Part shown: positions 45,748-55,303 of the stretch, piece by piece
How positions within the stretch are numbered: position 1 is the first letter of the stretch
How the letters are laid out: the number at the start of each line of letters is the position of its first letter
From: Colwellia sp. M166
Lineage (GTDB): Bacteria > Pseudomonadota > Gammaproteobacteria > Enterobacterales > Alteromonadaceae
Length of the DNA: 64,000 nucleotides
Direction: 5' to 3'
Assembly (NCBI RefSeq): GCF_024585285.1
Contig: NZ_CP040755.1
Location: 744,001-808,000, forward strand
Program-made: the position numbers and the translations under genes
The notes under the pieces: generated by a model
The model's database searches: none
Told to the model about the DNA's origin: nothing
The model's input: the letters and a program-made list of their open reading frames with translations, nothing else

Positions 45748-48700
45748 TAAACAATATCCCTTGTTAAATCCATGACTAAGCTATGTGGTACATTAATCTC
45801 AAGCTTCTGTAAAAATTCTTCTATTTCTTCAAAACATAAGAAATTAATATCCTTATTAAACTCAGATGAGTTTGTAAAGTTCATTGGGGCAATTCTAGAA
45901 AACAAAACACAAGGTTTTAATACTATTAGATTCTTAGAATGAATAAACTTTGCAACTCCATCGAGATCAGATTCAAGTTCACGAATTCTTAAGATATGTT
46001 TATACAGTCGATCATTCTTTCCTTTATTATTTATAACGCCTTTAAATTCATTAAGCTGCCGCGCTATTTCTCCCTGAGTCTTTGCAAACTCTAGATCTTT
46101 ACATTCAATGACTAAAACTACATTTAGGTTATCATTCCAAGCTAAAACATCAATGTCACCTAAGTCGATCAACTTCTTATTTAATATTTCAGTTATTTTA
46201 ATTTCTTCCCTTACATTCCAACCAAGAGAATTTAATTTTTCAGCTACTTTAGTGTTGAAAGCCAACCCTGCTTTTGATCTCGCCTTACCAATCCACTTAC
46301 GCATTTTTTTTGATGTAAAATGGTCTTCATCCAAATGAGCTTGATAGGAACTTTTCAATAGATGAAAAAAACCTCTCCTTATATGTTCAGGGGATATAAA
46401 TAAATCTTTTTGCTCATTTATTTCTACAATAGGCTTGAATGCATTAGAAAATCTCCTTCTAAACTTCCAAGGTTGCCAATCAGTTTTTTTGAATGGCTTT
46501 GGAATATCAATCCAGTTTTTTCTAGGATAAATGGTCAAAACAGATAAGACTTTATTATATGCTTCCAATTCGCTTGTTGGGAAAGCTTTAGTTAAAGTGG
46601 AATAAGGCACTTCAAAAACAAGTTTATTTAATTTAAGTCCGTAATCTTCAATAAAATCAATGAACCTTCTAGCTTCGTCAATATCAAATTGAAACTCAGT
46701 AAACCATGCATCAAGAAATTCATCATCAAAATGATCTTTGACACTGGCAATTGGCTTATTCTCATCAAAATGAGTTATGTAGTTTTTAGCTGAATGTTGA
46801 AAATCACTCTGCTGATTTGAACTGTGGTATGGTGAGACAATAGTATCGTAAAAACCATGGTCATATAATATATCTCCAAAACTTGAGATTACCAATCTTG
46901 GTTCAATTACATCACAATTTATAGCTTCAGAAACACCACCTAGAATATGCATTGTCATTGTTAAACATAAAAGTTCCTGAATATCCAAAATACCAGCGTT
47001 CTTCCCTCCATCTAAAACCGTTTCGCAAACAGCCATTTCAATTAATAATCGAGAGCCTAGTGATGAACCGTTAAATTGACTTGTTTTTTCAGAGGCAACT
47101 TTATATAGATCTTCTTTATTTTCATGTAAGGATAAATTAGCTTTATAGGTTCTGTTCCATCTATTTTTCTGATGCTCACTTAGTTCTAAATTATTTAATA
47201 GCTTGCTAATTAAAGATTTTCTATCAAGGTTTTTTAATCTCTTTTGAATTTTTTCCCAAGTTGAAGCAACTATTCCGCTAAGGTACTTTTTACACGGTTC
47301 TTTTCCTTCAATGAGGTTGTTTTTACTTGGTTTGTTATCTTTCCAGCCCATGCCTAACTTTATATTTTTATCATCGGTTTCCTCAACAACTATAGGTTCT
47401 TCCCTATCTATTTGAATATCTAGATGTTCACGATATCCATTTGCTTGAAAAAAATGGGTATGTCTTGCAAAATCATCTAAGAAAATATTATGAATTATAT
47501 TTTCTTCCGCTTTTACGTGCTTTAAAAAAGAAAATATTATTGTTTTTTCTGCCGTGTTTATCGGTAGATTAAGCCCATTAATAAGGTCTTCATTATAATA
47601 AGAAGTTAGGACATTATCTTTAAAAAGTGATGATTCCGATTGGGTAACTTTTTCAATACTTATATCTTTTTTTAATCGTATATTTTTAGGAAATGAAAAA
47701 TTAACTTTCCAAACTTTAATCTCTGAAATAGATATTTTCTCAGCATTCAAAGCTTTTACTAATTGAGGAACCCAACTTACAGTTGCATCGAAAATTTGAA
47801 ACTGTAGAGAAAATTCTACACCTTCAATAATTTCCATCTCAATCCATAAGGATATAGCACCTTTTTGATATAAAACTTGAAGTGTATTTCGATCAACTAC
47901 TACTGGGCAAAATAAATCATACCTATCGTTTTCAATGAAAAGACTATTTACAAACCCCCTCCTAACCTTTATGAACCCATGCTCTTTATGAAATGCATTT
48001 TTAATGTCGCAATCGTTCAATACCTGCTCTCGAAGGCCAACTTGACAGTTTGTAGGAATGGCAATAAATATGGATTCTGGTGATTGACCAGCTTCTTGAA
48101 ATTGTTCATGAGGAATAAGATTATAATTCTCCCCTTTTGCATAGGCATAAAGGTTTAGAAAACCATTAAAATTAAATAGTTTAGCCCCCATTTCCTTAAC
48201 CTTGTATTCAGACTCTAAAATTCTCCAAATTTTATGTGGAGAGCAGTCTTTATCATTGCTTAAAACATCAAGATCATCTGGCGGAATCACTTGAGAAATC
48301 CAAGACTCATCATTTTTAAAGTCAGACTTTATCATTACCCCTCTACCGAATGAGCAAGGAACAACTATCGAGCAGCCTTTCGCTTTTTTATCTTTTCGTA
48401 TTATCCCCTCTTTTGTTTGACTAATTCTATTATCAATATAATCATATAGTTGTTCATCATCAGAAGTACAGCCACTAAACCATTCTTCATCAAAACCATC
48501 CAATTTATCCATAAGAAAAATAAAATGAAAATAATACCCTTCATCAAAATTTAAAAGAACTTCACTAGATGACCAGCTTTTAACGTTAGGTACTTCACGG
48601 TATCTTATAGGGGCGTGGTCATACTTCCCTAGTAACCTTGTTTCGAACTGCTTCTTTTCAAGCTCACCAGCCAATGAATCAATGAATTGAGTGAAAACAT

Positions 48701-49424
48701 CATTATCCTTACAGAATGAAAAGATTAACCTTCTAATTGACGTTGTTATTGCAGAAGGTAGAATTATATAAACTTGGTTATTAAAATTAATGAATGGTTT
48801 TTCTTCAAGGTTTGTATTACCAAAATCTTGTTTATATAATTCAGCCCATTCATTAGGCTGTAAAGTTGGTAATAAATCCTTATTATCAATTTTCACCAAC
48901 GCTGACAAAATTAAATTTGTAATATTTGAAGTATCGCCTTTTTTAAGAGAATCTATTGGTGTGTCACCACCAACCTTATTCAAAGGCACTCGATTACGTT
49001 TTAGAACATTATCACTGGCTTTCAATACCTGACTGATGGTTTCATATAAAGTTAAAAACTCACCAACTTTTGGCATCTTATCAACTACATTCAAAAATAG
49101 CTGAGTTTGATATATACCCCCCTCCCAAAGTCCTAATGGTACTTGATAAGATCTATCACTTAGCCATAAATTTGAGGTAAATACGTTTTCCGCAGGATCT
49201 TCCATTGAAGCTATTCCCTGCTGTTCCATAAGTAAAAACAGTTTATTAATAAACTTAGGATCTGGTCTAAGCTTTCCTTTGCAATAAGATAAACAATAAT
49301 GAACCGCTTTTTCTAATCGACACAAATTTGATTGGTAAGCAGGTTTTAAAGATAATGCGGAAAATACAGCAGCGGCTTCAACTGCTGAATACTTTTTTAA
49401 ATATTTTTTTATAGGTGTGTCCAT
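45747..49424 (-). CDS. 1,225-aa protein with C-terminal PD-(D/E)XK nuclease domain
   Basis: I do not recognise the first ~1,030 residues; they contain no P-loop, TM segment or zinc cluster and look like mixed alpha/beta with many aromatics. The last ~180 residues are restriction-endonuclease-like: KAGLAFNTKVAEKLNSLGW supplies a helix with conserved Glu, then D1090 (LIDLGDIDVLAW) and E1107-x-K1109 (VVLVIECKDLEF) with a following Q-x-x-E-I-A-R-Q-L helix, an Mrr/VRR-type pattern. It lies 66 bp after the MukE-like gene on the same strand. The long N-terminal part may bind partner subunits or recognise DNA ends. Confidence 0.8.
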   Translation of the reverse strand: MDTPIKKYLKKYSAVEAAAVFSALSLKPAYQSNLCRLEKAVHYCLSYCKGKLRPDPKFINKLFLLMEQQGIASMEDPAENVFTSNLWLSDRSYQVPLGLWEGGIYQTQLFLNVVDKMPKVGEFLTLYETISQVLKASDNVLKRNRVPLNKVGGDTPIDSLKKGDTSNITNLILSALVKIDNKDLLPTLQPNEWAELYKQDFGNTNLEEKPFINFNNQVYIILPSAITTSIRRLIFSFCKDNDVFTQFIDSLAGELEKKQFETRLLGKYDHAPIRYREVPNVKSWSSSEVLLNFDEGYYFHFIFLMDKLDGFDEEWFSGCTSDDEQLYDYIDNRISQTKEGIIRKDKKAKGCSIVVPCSFGRGVMIKSDFKNDESWISQVIPPDDLDVLSNDKDCSPHKIWRILESEYKVKEMGAKLFNFNGFLNLYAYAKGENYNLIPHEQFQEAGQSPESIFIAIPTNCQVGLREQVLNDCDIKNAFHKEHGFIKVRRGFVNSLFIENDRYDLFCPVVVDRNTLQVLYQKGAISLWIEMEIIEGVEFSLQFQIFDATVSWVPQLVKALNAEKISISEIKVWKVNFSFPKNIRLKKDISIEKVTQSESSLFKDNVLTSYYNEDLINGLNLPINTAEKTIIFSFLKHVKAEENIIHNIFLDDFARHTHFFQANGYREHLDIQIDREEPIVVEETDDKNIKLGMGWKDNKPSKNNLIEGKEPCKKYLSGIVASTWEKIQKRLKNLDRKSLISKLLNNLELSEHQKNRWNRTYKANLSLHENKEDLYKVASEKTSQFNGSSLGSRLLIEMAVCETVLDGGKNAGILDIQELLCLTMTMHILGGVSEAINCDVIEPRLVISSFGDILYDHGFYDTIVSPYHSSNQQSDFQHSAKNYITHFDENKPIASVKDHFDDEFLDAWFTEFQFDIDEARRFIDFIEDYGLKLNKLVFEVPYSTLTKAFPTSELEAYNKVLSVLTIYPRKNWIDIPKPFKKTDWQPWKFRRRFSNAFKPIVEINEQKDLFISPEHIRRGFFHLLKSSYQAHLDEDHFTSKKMRKWIGKARSKAGLAFNTKVAEKLNSLGWNVREEIKITEILNKKLIDLGDIDVLAWNDNLNVVLVIECKDLEFAKTQGEIARQLNEFKGVINNKGKNDRLYKHILRIRELESDLDGVAKFIHSKNLIVLKPCVLFSRIAPMNFTNSSEFNKDINFLCFEEIEEFLQKLEINVPHSLVMDLTRDIV

Positions 49425-49490
49425 ATCCTAATATCCATTTATAGTTTAAATATTAAATTTGAAGAGCAGTATTTATGATAATCACATGAC

Positions 49491-50042
49491 CTAAACAATT
49501 TCTTCTGCGCCTTGTCTAATCAATGCCTCATATATTGATTTGCCAGCATCAAGTACAACATAGTTTCCTGAACGGTTAACAACAGCTATTTGTCTATCAA
49601 CGAGCAGCTTTTTGCATTCATCCCACAAGTCACTTTCTATTCTTGTTGCATCTAAAACAGTTCTATATTCTTCATTTTTATTTATCTTGTTGACCATTTC
49701 TTTAGTCAATCCTGCATGAGAATCAAACATTACATCTAACTCAAAATTATCTTGAGTAATTCCACGACCTAAAACGATTAACAGTGCTTGAATTTTAGAA
49801 GCTATTTTTACATTTCCCTTATCTTCTCCTAAAGATCTTATAAAAAAACAATTGGGAACTTTGTCAACAAATTCAAAACCACTATTAAAATAATGCTCTT
49901 TATATCCATCAATATTTGACGATATTTCAGTAAAATATTTATTTGGTATTTTTTGATCGTTATTAATATCTAATACATTTTTGTTAATAACTTTTCCGTT
50001 CATCAATAAGTTAAAGATCTCTGTACTTCGCTTACTATTCAT
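49491..50042 (-). CDS. MukE/JetB-like (KITE) subunit of an SMC complex
   Basis: 183 aa. Its order of elements, a start LLMNGKVINKNVLD, then NKYFTEISSNIDGYKEHYF with GFEFVDKVPNCFFIRSL, then a second winged-helix stretch IQALLIVLGRGI and a C-terminal LLVDRQIAVVNRSGNYVVLD, fits tandem winged-helix KITE proteins of MukE/MksE/JetB type. The start overlaps the kleisin-like gene by 4 bp (ATGA). Expected to sit on the kleisin and contact DNA. Assignment rests on size, pattern and position. Confidence 0.65.
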   Translation of the reverse strand: MNSKRSTEIFNLLMNGKVINKNVLDINNDQKIPNKYFTEISSNIDGYKEHYFNSGFEFVDKVPNCFFIRSLGEDKGNVKIASKIQALLIVLGRGITQDNFELDVMFDSHAGLTKEMVNKINKNEEYRTVLDATRIESDLWDECKKLLVDRQIAVVNRSGNYVVLDAGKSIYEALIRQGAEEIV

Positions 50043-51469
50043 ATTGCTTTATTCTCCTTCAATGACCTTCTCCAATATTGATGTTCGTAACCACTTAACG
50101 TAATAATTTTTTTGTCTTGGCTTTGTATCAATCTATTTTTAACTTTTTCTTTTGCTATGAAGTTTCTATAACCGTGTATTGAATCAATTAATTCATAGTC
50201 ATCAAGTGAAGTTACGAGTAATGAGTGAATAGCATCAAACACATCAAAATATTCTGAATTCACATTTAGGCTATTTATCAACTTAATAATTCTTAATTGC
50301 TTTTGCTTCTTCAGCCTATTGCTTTTCAAATCATCATTTTTGATTGTAGAGGTTTGTTTTGGCTTGCTTAAATCTTGGTTTAGTTTTTCTTTATGAACTC
50401 GTACTATTTCCTTTAAATCAGCCACTGAATATTCATCATTCCATGCGATTTTAGAAGAAAATGAGTTTGAATATGACTTTAATCCTTTGAGTGCATTACC
50501 TCTAATAATGACACTGTTAAGATCTGATAGCGGTATTTGATTGTTAATCATCTTGCCATCATGAAGTTGATAAGTTTCTTTTTTCAACTTATTGAAAACA
50601 TTCTCCAAAGCATTGAATACATCGCGACTTCTCTTATGTCGTTTGTAATAACTTAATAATGTCCTTTGAATTTCTTTTATGTCTTTGTGATAGCTGGAAA
50701 TTGCTGTGTGTCTATATTGAATATAAGTAGCAAGTTTCGGAAACTTATCTGCAAATAAATCTTCAATCTCTCGAATTATCCTTACAAAAGTATTATTACC
50801 TTCAATAAGTTGATTGGGGTTCAAAAATTCAATGCTTGGAATAACCTTTCTTTCATATAAATTGGCTAACTCTTCAAGTTTTTGAATTGCTGGATTAGAG
50901 TTAGAATTAGATAATTTACTATCGACCTTATCAATAAACTCAGATAACCTTTTTGCACTACCATCTAGCGAGTCAGTGTTCCTTTTTATCAAAACCAGCG
51001 TATCAGTTAGCTTTTGAGTCAATGTTTCATATGCTTCAGTAAATTCAGTATTATCATTAGATAAAGGTATAGTTTTGAACTTATCTAATAATACTAAGAA
51101 ATCAATTCTAATAGTTTCATAATCTGAATTTGATAGACTTTTTACTCTTTTATTATCCAAGTGCCTAAATAAATCAATAAAAAAAGTCTGAAATGTTATT
51201 TTGTTAGAGTTACGGTTTTTATCTACACCAACAATTAATCCATTGTGCTCTAAATTGCTAATATCAAAGGCATAAGAAATTCTTTTGGCTTCAGCAGAGT
51301 CACTCTTTTCTAGTAACTTTATAAGCTTACGGCACTCACTGGTGTATAAATGAAGGTTAACACCATAGTTAGCTTCACTTTGATCCATCTCATCAATGAG
51401 TGTGAACATTATGTTTTTATACTGAATGAATAACTCGATACACTTACCTGCATCTATTTTTGTAGCCAC
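50039..51469 (-). CDS. Kleisin-like (MukF/JetA/MksF-type) subunit
   Basis: 476 aa, nearly all helical. N-terminal ~100 residues look like the winged-helix dimer region of MukF-type kleisins (KIDAGKCIELFIQYKNI...), followed by a helical bundle and coiled coil (SLDGSAKRLSEFIDKVDSKL) and a basic linker KPKQTSTIKNDDLKSNRLKK. The stop of the SMC gene overlaps its start by one base. MukF-type proteins bridge the SMC heads and hold the KITE subunit. No catalytic motif. Confidence 0.65.
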   Translation of the reverse strand: MATKIDAGKCIELFIQYKNIMFTLIDEMDQSEANYGVNLHLYTSECRKLIKLLEKSDSAEAKRISYAFDISNLEHNGLIVGVDKNRNSNKITFQTFFIDLFRHLDNKRVKSLSNSDYETIRIDFLVLLDKFKTIPLSNDNTEFTEAYETLTQKLTDTLVLIKRNTDSLDGSAKRLSEFIDKVDSKLSNSNSNPAIQKLEELANLYERKVIPSIEFLNPNQLIEGNNTFVRIIREIEDLFADKFPKLATYIQYRHTAISSYHKDIKEIQRTLLSYYKRHKRSRDVFNALENVFNKLKKETYQLHDGKMINNQIPLSDLNSVIIRGNALKGLKSYSNSFSSKIAWNDEYSVADLKEIVRVHKEKLNQDLSKPKQTSTIKNDDLKSNRLKKQKQLRIIKLINSLNVNSEYFDVFDAIHSLLVTSLDDYELIDSIHGYRNFIAKEKVKNRLIQSQDKKIITLSGYEHQYWRRSLKENKAI

Positions 51470-54408
51470 TAACTTAATTCCTCAGCTTCTATAAACTCGT
51501 CAGCTTCTTCTATTTTTTTACCAAAGAATTCATTTCTATCATAACAAATAGTGATTGCTTCAGGGTCTATTGCCCCCTCACAAACAAATTCACCTAAAGT
51601 CACAAAGTTATTCAATGAATCTAAGGCTGAAGGATTTAAATCGGGAGTTGCGGCAAAAACATTAAAACCATATTGATCAGCAACTTTTCTGACTTCAGGG
51701 ATATTATTGTCGTCTAAGTTACCAATCTCATCTAAAACAAGCGGCAAACTAAGCTTCACAGAGTCACTGACCAATTCATTCATTAGTACGGCAAGAAGAA
51801 TGCAGTTGGTTGCTGCTGTAGTGCCACCTGATTGAGGTTTTGAAGTTACAATGTTCGTTCCCTTTTTCTGATATTGGTACTTAACACTTTTAATCAAACT
51901 TTGCATTTGAATTGTCGTGATACCATCTTTAGAAGTAAAGTGACTTTGGCAAAAGTGATTTAAACGTTCATAAAACTCCTCATCTAATAATTCATTACCG
52001 TGGACGTTATTCCTGTCCAAATGATTCATCAATTCATCAAATTGAGTATTCTTTTCTACGAGCATTTTTATTGACTCAAGATTAGATATTTCACGACCAT
52101 TAAATATTGCATTGATCTCATTTACTTTACTGTCAATCAAACGCGAACCATCTCGTATCTCTTCAATTTCTGCATTAACATCACTGTTATGTGCGTGAAT
52201 TTCATTAGATAACTGATCTTTCTTTTGATAAACAGTATTAAACAGTGTGTCAAACTCAATTAGAGCATGATCGATTTCATGACTTTGATATTGCGTTTTA
52301 TGTGTCATTTCATCAAATTCAGGTATAAAACTTTGTGTAAATAACTGTTTTAAATTACTGATGGACTCAGAATAGAACGATTTTATTGAAATTATCTTTG
52401 AGTGAGACTGATCGATGAACTCTTCATTTAATTCATATGAATTTTCATCACCACATAAGTTTATTAGTGAGTCAAAACGTTCCTGATATTCTATTGATGC
52501 TGTTTGAATACGCTTTTGATACCGCCCTAAGTCATTTCGCTTAGGCTGTAATAAGCCAATACTTTCTTTTAATGTACCAAGTTTAGTTTCAAACATTCCT
52601 TGTGATTCACTAAGATTATCTCGTTGTATACTTTTAGTTGTAAATTCATCTTCCAACTGCTTAATTGCATCAACATAGCTTTGGTGCTCTTGCGGAATAA
52701 ATTCAGCTCTTTTTAACACATGCAGTTCTTGAGCCGCATCATCTCTTTCTTTAACAGCATCCTCCCTTGTACCTTTAGGAGTTCCTTTCAATATACCATT
52801 TATACGTTGAACTTCGTCTTCCGCATTATCAAGCTGCTTTTGCTTTTCATTATGGCTAGCGTTTAAATCATTAACCACCTGATTTATATTAAAATGTTTC
52901 GCTGAAACGCCATAGAAATCTGATTGTAAAAAAGACACTTTATTATGATTGATAGAAAATAAGGACGTAAACTTTTCAATAATGTCTAAGTCTTGCGGTG
53001 ATATATCTGAAGATAAACCAGAAAACTTATCATTCAATGTATTTAGAACTGATGCTGCTTTAGGTGAAATCTTTGCAAGTAATAAAGTATTTGTATTGTT
53101 AATCGACTTTTGGATACTTTTTACTTCTTTAGCTAATTCATTTTGTTTTTTAAGTGCATTTTCAAGTAATACTCCTGCACCCGAAGAGTCGTTATAAGCA
53201 TTAACAATATTTTGAAATTTATCTAAATCATTTCTACAGTCATTTATTGCTTGCTCTGGATTCCAGTTACTTCCCCATGAACCCATTGTTGCATTTAGGA
53301 TTTTCAACTGCTCTTTAACAGGCTTAAAATCATCTTGCTTTTGCTTTAAATTAGCTTTGATTCCAATTAAGTCGGATTTCAATGATCCAAAAATCTGCTT
53401 TTCATTTAAATAGGAAGTATTAAGTGTTTCATGCTCTTGTTGAAGTTGCTTAAGGTTTGGTTCTATTAACTTAAGCTCTTCTTCTATCTGATATTTAATA
53501 CCAAAATAAAGCTTTGCACCTTCTACAAGTTCCTTCTTGTACTCTTTTATTGAGTTATCAGTTTTATCCCATAAAAAACGATGATTTTCTATTCTTTCTA
53601 ATAGTTCTTTTCGTTGTTTTAATTCTTTAAATTGGGCTAAAGATTTATGTAAATTGACTTTAACCTTGCTTTGTTCACGGTCTTTCCCCATTTCTATTAC
53701 AGAAGACAAAACTTTAGGTAATGTATCTTTATTACTTGCTGTTAGATCGAAAGCTAAGTTAATCAAAGATCTTAAACACTCTATAGATTCTTTGCTTCCA
53801 CCATCAATTAGAGGGACTAAACAAAACCGTCTGCTTGTTAACTTATTAGCACCACCGAAAAGGTGTTCTGATAAAGTTTTCGAGTCATTTACAAAAGTAG
53901 CTTTCTTCTTTTTTAATATACTAATAAGTTCAGCTTTATCTATATTTTTAGCTTCCCCCATTTTTTCATTTTTATCACTTTCAAAATCCCAAAATAGATC
54001 TTTAAGGTCATCAAATGCACATGGTACTAATGCTCTTCCATAACCAAACTCTTCACTTGAACGAAATAAAACAACGCAGAAACTTCCTTCAGGGTTTTCT
54101 GCTTCCGCAATAATAAAAGACTTATTTGACGGAAAGTAATGCTCAAAGCTATCCTGCTTTGTATAGTGAGTACCATCACGTCCTTGAAAGCCAAACTTAG
54201 TTTTACAATTAGAAAAATTAAATTCTGGAAATAAGAAAAGCTTTACAACATTTAATGCTGCCGTTTTTCCTTGATTATTTCCACCCGATAAAACCAAGTG
54301 CTGATTGATCAGTAGATGTGTGAAAGCATGAGCTGAACTGTTGACTAAACAAAGTGATTTAAAACCGAAGCTTTCTTCAATTAACGAGGTGAAATTATTT
54401 AGATTCAT
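51469..54408 (-). CDS. MukB/JetC-like SMC ATPase
   Basis: 979 aa. Walker A at residues 42-49 (GGNNQGKT in LVLSGGNNQGKTAALNVV), ABC signature at ~860 (QSGGTTAATNCILL), Walker B at ~889-894 (LPLVLDEIGNLD) and a distal FAATPD switch. Long coiled coils fill ~260-830, with a central gap that would be the hinge. The head sequence RRFCLVPLIDGG and the short hinge arrangement are those of MukB/MksB/JetC rather than Smc or RecN. Shorter than MukB (~1,480 aa) and close to JetC (~1,100 aa). Expected to extrude DNA loops with the kleisin and KITE subunits. Confidence 0.82.
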   Translation of the reverse strand: MNLNNFTSLIEESFGFKSLCLVNSSAHAFTHLLINQHLVLSGGNNQGKTAALNVVKLFLFPEFNFSNCKTKFGFQGRDGTHYTKQDSFEHYFPSNKSFIIAEAENPEGSFCVVLFRSSEEFGYGRALVPCAFDDLKDLFWDFESDKNEKMGEAKNIDKAELISILKKKKATFVNDSKTLSEHLFGGANKLTSRRFCLVPLIDGGSKESIECLRSLINLAFDLTASNKDTLPKVLSSVIEMGKDREQSKVKVNLHKSLAQFKELKQRKELLERIENHRFLWDKTDNSIKEYKKELVEGAKLYFGIKYQIEEELKLIEPNLKQLQQEHETLNTSYLNEKQIFGSLKSDLIGIKANLKQKQDDFKPVKEQLKILNATMGSWGSNWNPEQAINDCRNDLDKFQNIVNAYNDSSGAGVLLENALKKQNELAKEVKSIQKSINNTNTLLLAKISPKAASVLNTLNDKFSGLSSDISPQDLDIIEKFTSLFSINHNKVSFLQSDFYGVSAKHFNINQVVNDLNASHNEKQKQLDNAEDEVQRINGILKGTPKGTREDAVKERDDAAQELHVLKRAEFIPQEHQSYVDAIKQLEDEFTTKSIQRDNLSESQGMFETKLGTLKESIGLLQPKRNDLGRYQKRIQTASIEYQERFDSLINLCGDENSYELNEEFIDQSHSKIISIKSFYSESISNLKQLFTQSFIPEFDEMTHKTQYQSHEIDHALIEFDTLFNTVYQKKDQLSNEIHAHNSDVNAEIEEIRDGSRLIDSKVNEINAIFNGREISNLESIKMLVEKNTQFDELMNHLDRNNVHGNELLDEEFYERLNHFCQSHFTSKDGITTIQMQSLIKSVKYQYQKKGTNIVTSKPQSGGTTAATNCILLAVLMNELVSDSVKLSLPLVLDEIGNLDDNNIPEVRKVADQYGFNVFAATPDLNPSALDSLNNFVTLGEFVCEGAIDPEAITICYDRNEFFGKKIEEADEFIEAEELS

Positions 54409-55205
54409 TATAGATATACTTCCTGTTCCATGATTTTCCCTGTGTTAATCATTAAATTAACGGCTTTAGCTAATACATTGCATTCATTTCTGATTTTTTC
54501 TAATTTCTTGATATGACTTTTATTTAAATCAACGCCAAACTCTTTAAGATCCATGTGAGCATTATCTGCGATCACAAATTCAAAATGTGTACTTTCTTTA
54601 TTGATTAAAAGGCTATAAATGGACTGAGCTGTTTTAATTACACCTAATTCATAATCAAAAAAACAAAATATTTTTTCATATCTAGAATAATAGTTAGCTA
54701 AATAACTGTTTGCTGCTCTATTACCACTGCCCCACATAACATCCATTTTTTCTAAATCAATATTTGCATGCATTTTAAGAAATTTCTGTGTATCCATAAT
54801 CTTTAAAAAGTTTTCTTCATTCTCAATAATCAGAAGCTGTTTTCTTGCTTCTACATTAGAGAATATCTCACCGTCTTTACTTACAATAACAGTATGAGGA
54901 TGGTTTAATCCCTGCCTTACGTTACAAGTTGTTCCACTCACTTTAAGCGCATGGGTTCGGCCAGTTGGTGCTGCTTCTTTTCTACTTTTAAATGTAGTTA
55001 CTGAATTATATTTTTGGAAAAGTTTATTAAATTCATCTTCATGAATAATGTTAACAATGACTTTATTATTATCGAATTTTTTTACTTCAAAAAGCTTTAA
55101 AAGATCGCTATCAGTCAAACCAATACCAAACGCTTTTTTCTTAAAGCTACGATAGTTGATTGGTTTTCTACTTTTAATATCTTCAAAATAGTTATCGATC
55201 TTCAC
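54408..55205 (-). CDS. JetD/MksG-like TOPRIM protein, short form
   Basis: 265 aa. TOPRIM-type elements: the Glu-bearing LLIIENEENFLKIMD (E128/E130), WGSGNRAANSYLANYY, then CFFDYELGVIKTAQSIYSLL with D184-x-E186 at the place of the DxD pair. This parallels JetD of Wadjet (E...WGxxD...DxDxxG), the topoisomerase VI-like nuclease that cuts captured plasmids, but it is ~100 residues shorter and has D-Y-E for D-x-D. It is first in the operon and its stop overlaps the SMC start by one base. Possibly a reduced nuclease or only a sensor. Confidence 0.65.
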   Translation of the reverse strand: MKIDNYFEDIKSRKPINYRSFKKKAFGIGLTDSDLLKLFEVKKFDNNKVIVNIIHEDEFNKLFQKYNSVTTFKSRKEAAPTGRTHALKVSGTTCNVRQGLNHPHTVIVSKDGEIFSNVEARKQLLIIENEENFLKIMDTQKFLKMHANIDLEKMDVMWGSGNRAANSYLANYYSRYEKIFCFFDYELGVIKTAQSIYSLLINKESTHFEFVIADNAHMDLKEFGVDLNKSHIKKLEKIRNECNVLAKAVNLMINTGKIMEQEVYL

Positions 55206-55303
55206 AAGAACACCTTTAATTAAAACTTGAAATTATTATATACCTGTACACATTTGAACGTAAGTGTTAATTTATACACATACAAATGATTAGGGTACTC
55301 TTT
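55206..55303. promoter_or_regulatory. Divergent promoter region with repeated TACACAT half-sites
   Basis: 98 bp between the TOPRIM gene (minus) and the WYL regulator (plus). TACACAT occurs at 55,247-55,253 and 55,275-55,281 in the same orientation, 28 bp apart, one flanking the regulator's start. Such direct repeats suit a dimeric winged-helix repressor. No exact palindrome found. Confidence 0.4.

Noticed and set aside
49425-49490. Operon break between the MukE-like and 1,225-aa genes
   Set aside because: The 66-bp gap has no hairpin with a T run and all flanking genes keep the same strand and composition.
51469-55205. Lamassu or RecN/Rad50 identity for the SMC operon
   Set aside because: A TOPRIM gene, a kleisin-like and a MukE-like gene next to the SMC fit MukBEF/Wadjet better; Lamassu lacks the kleisin/KITE pair.
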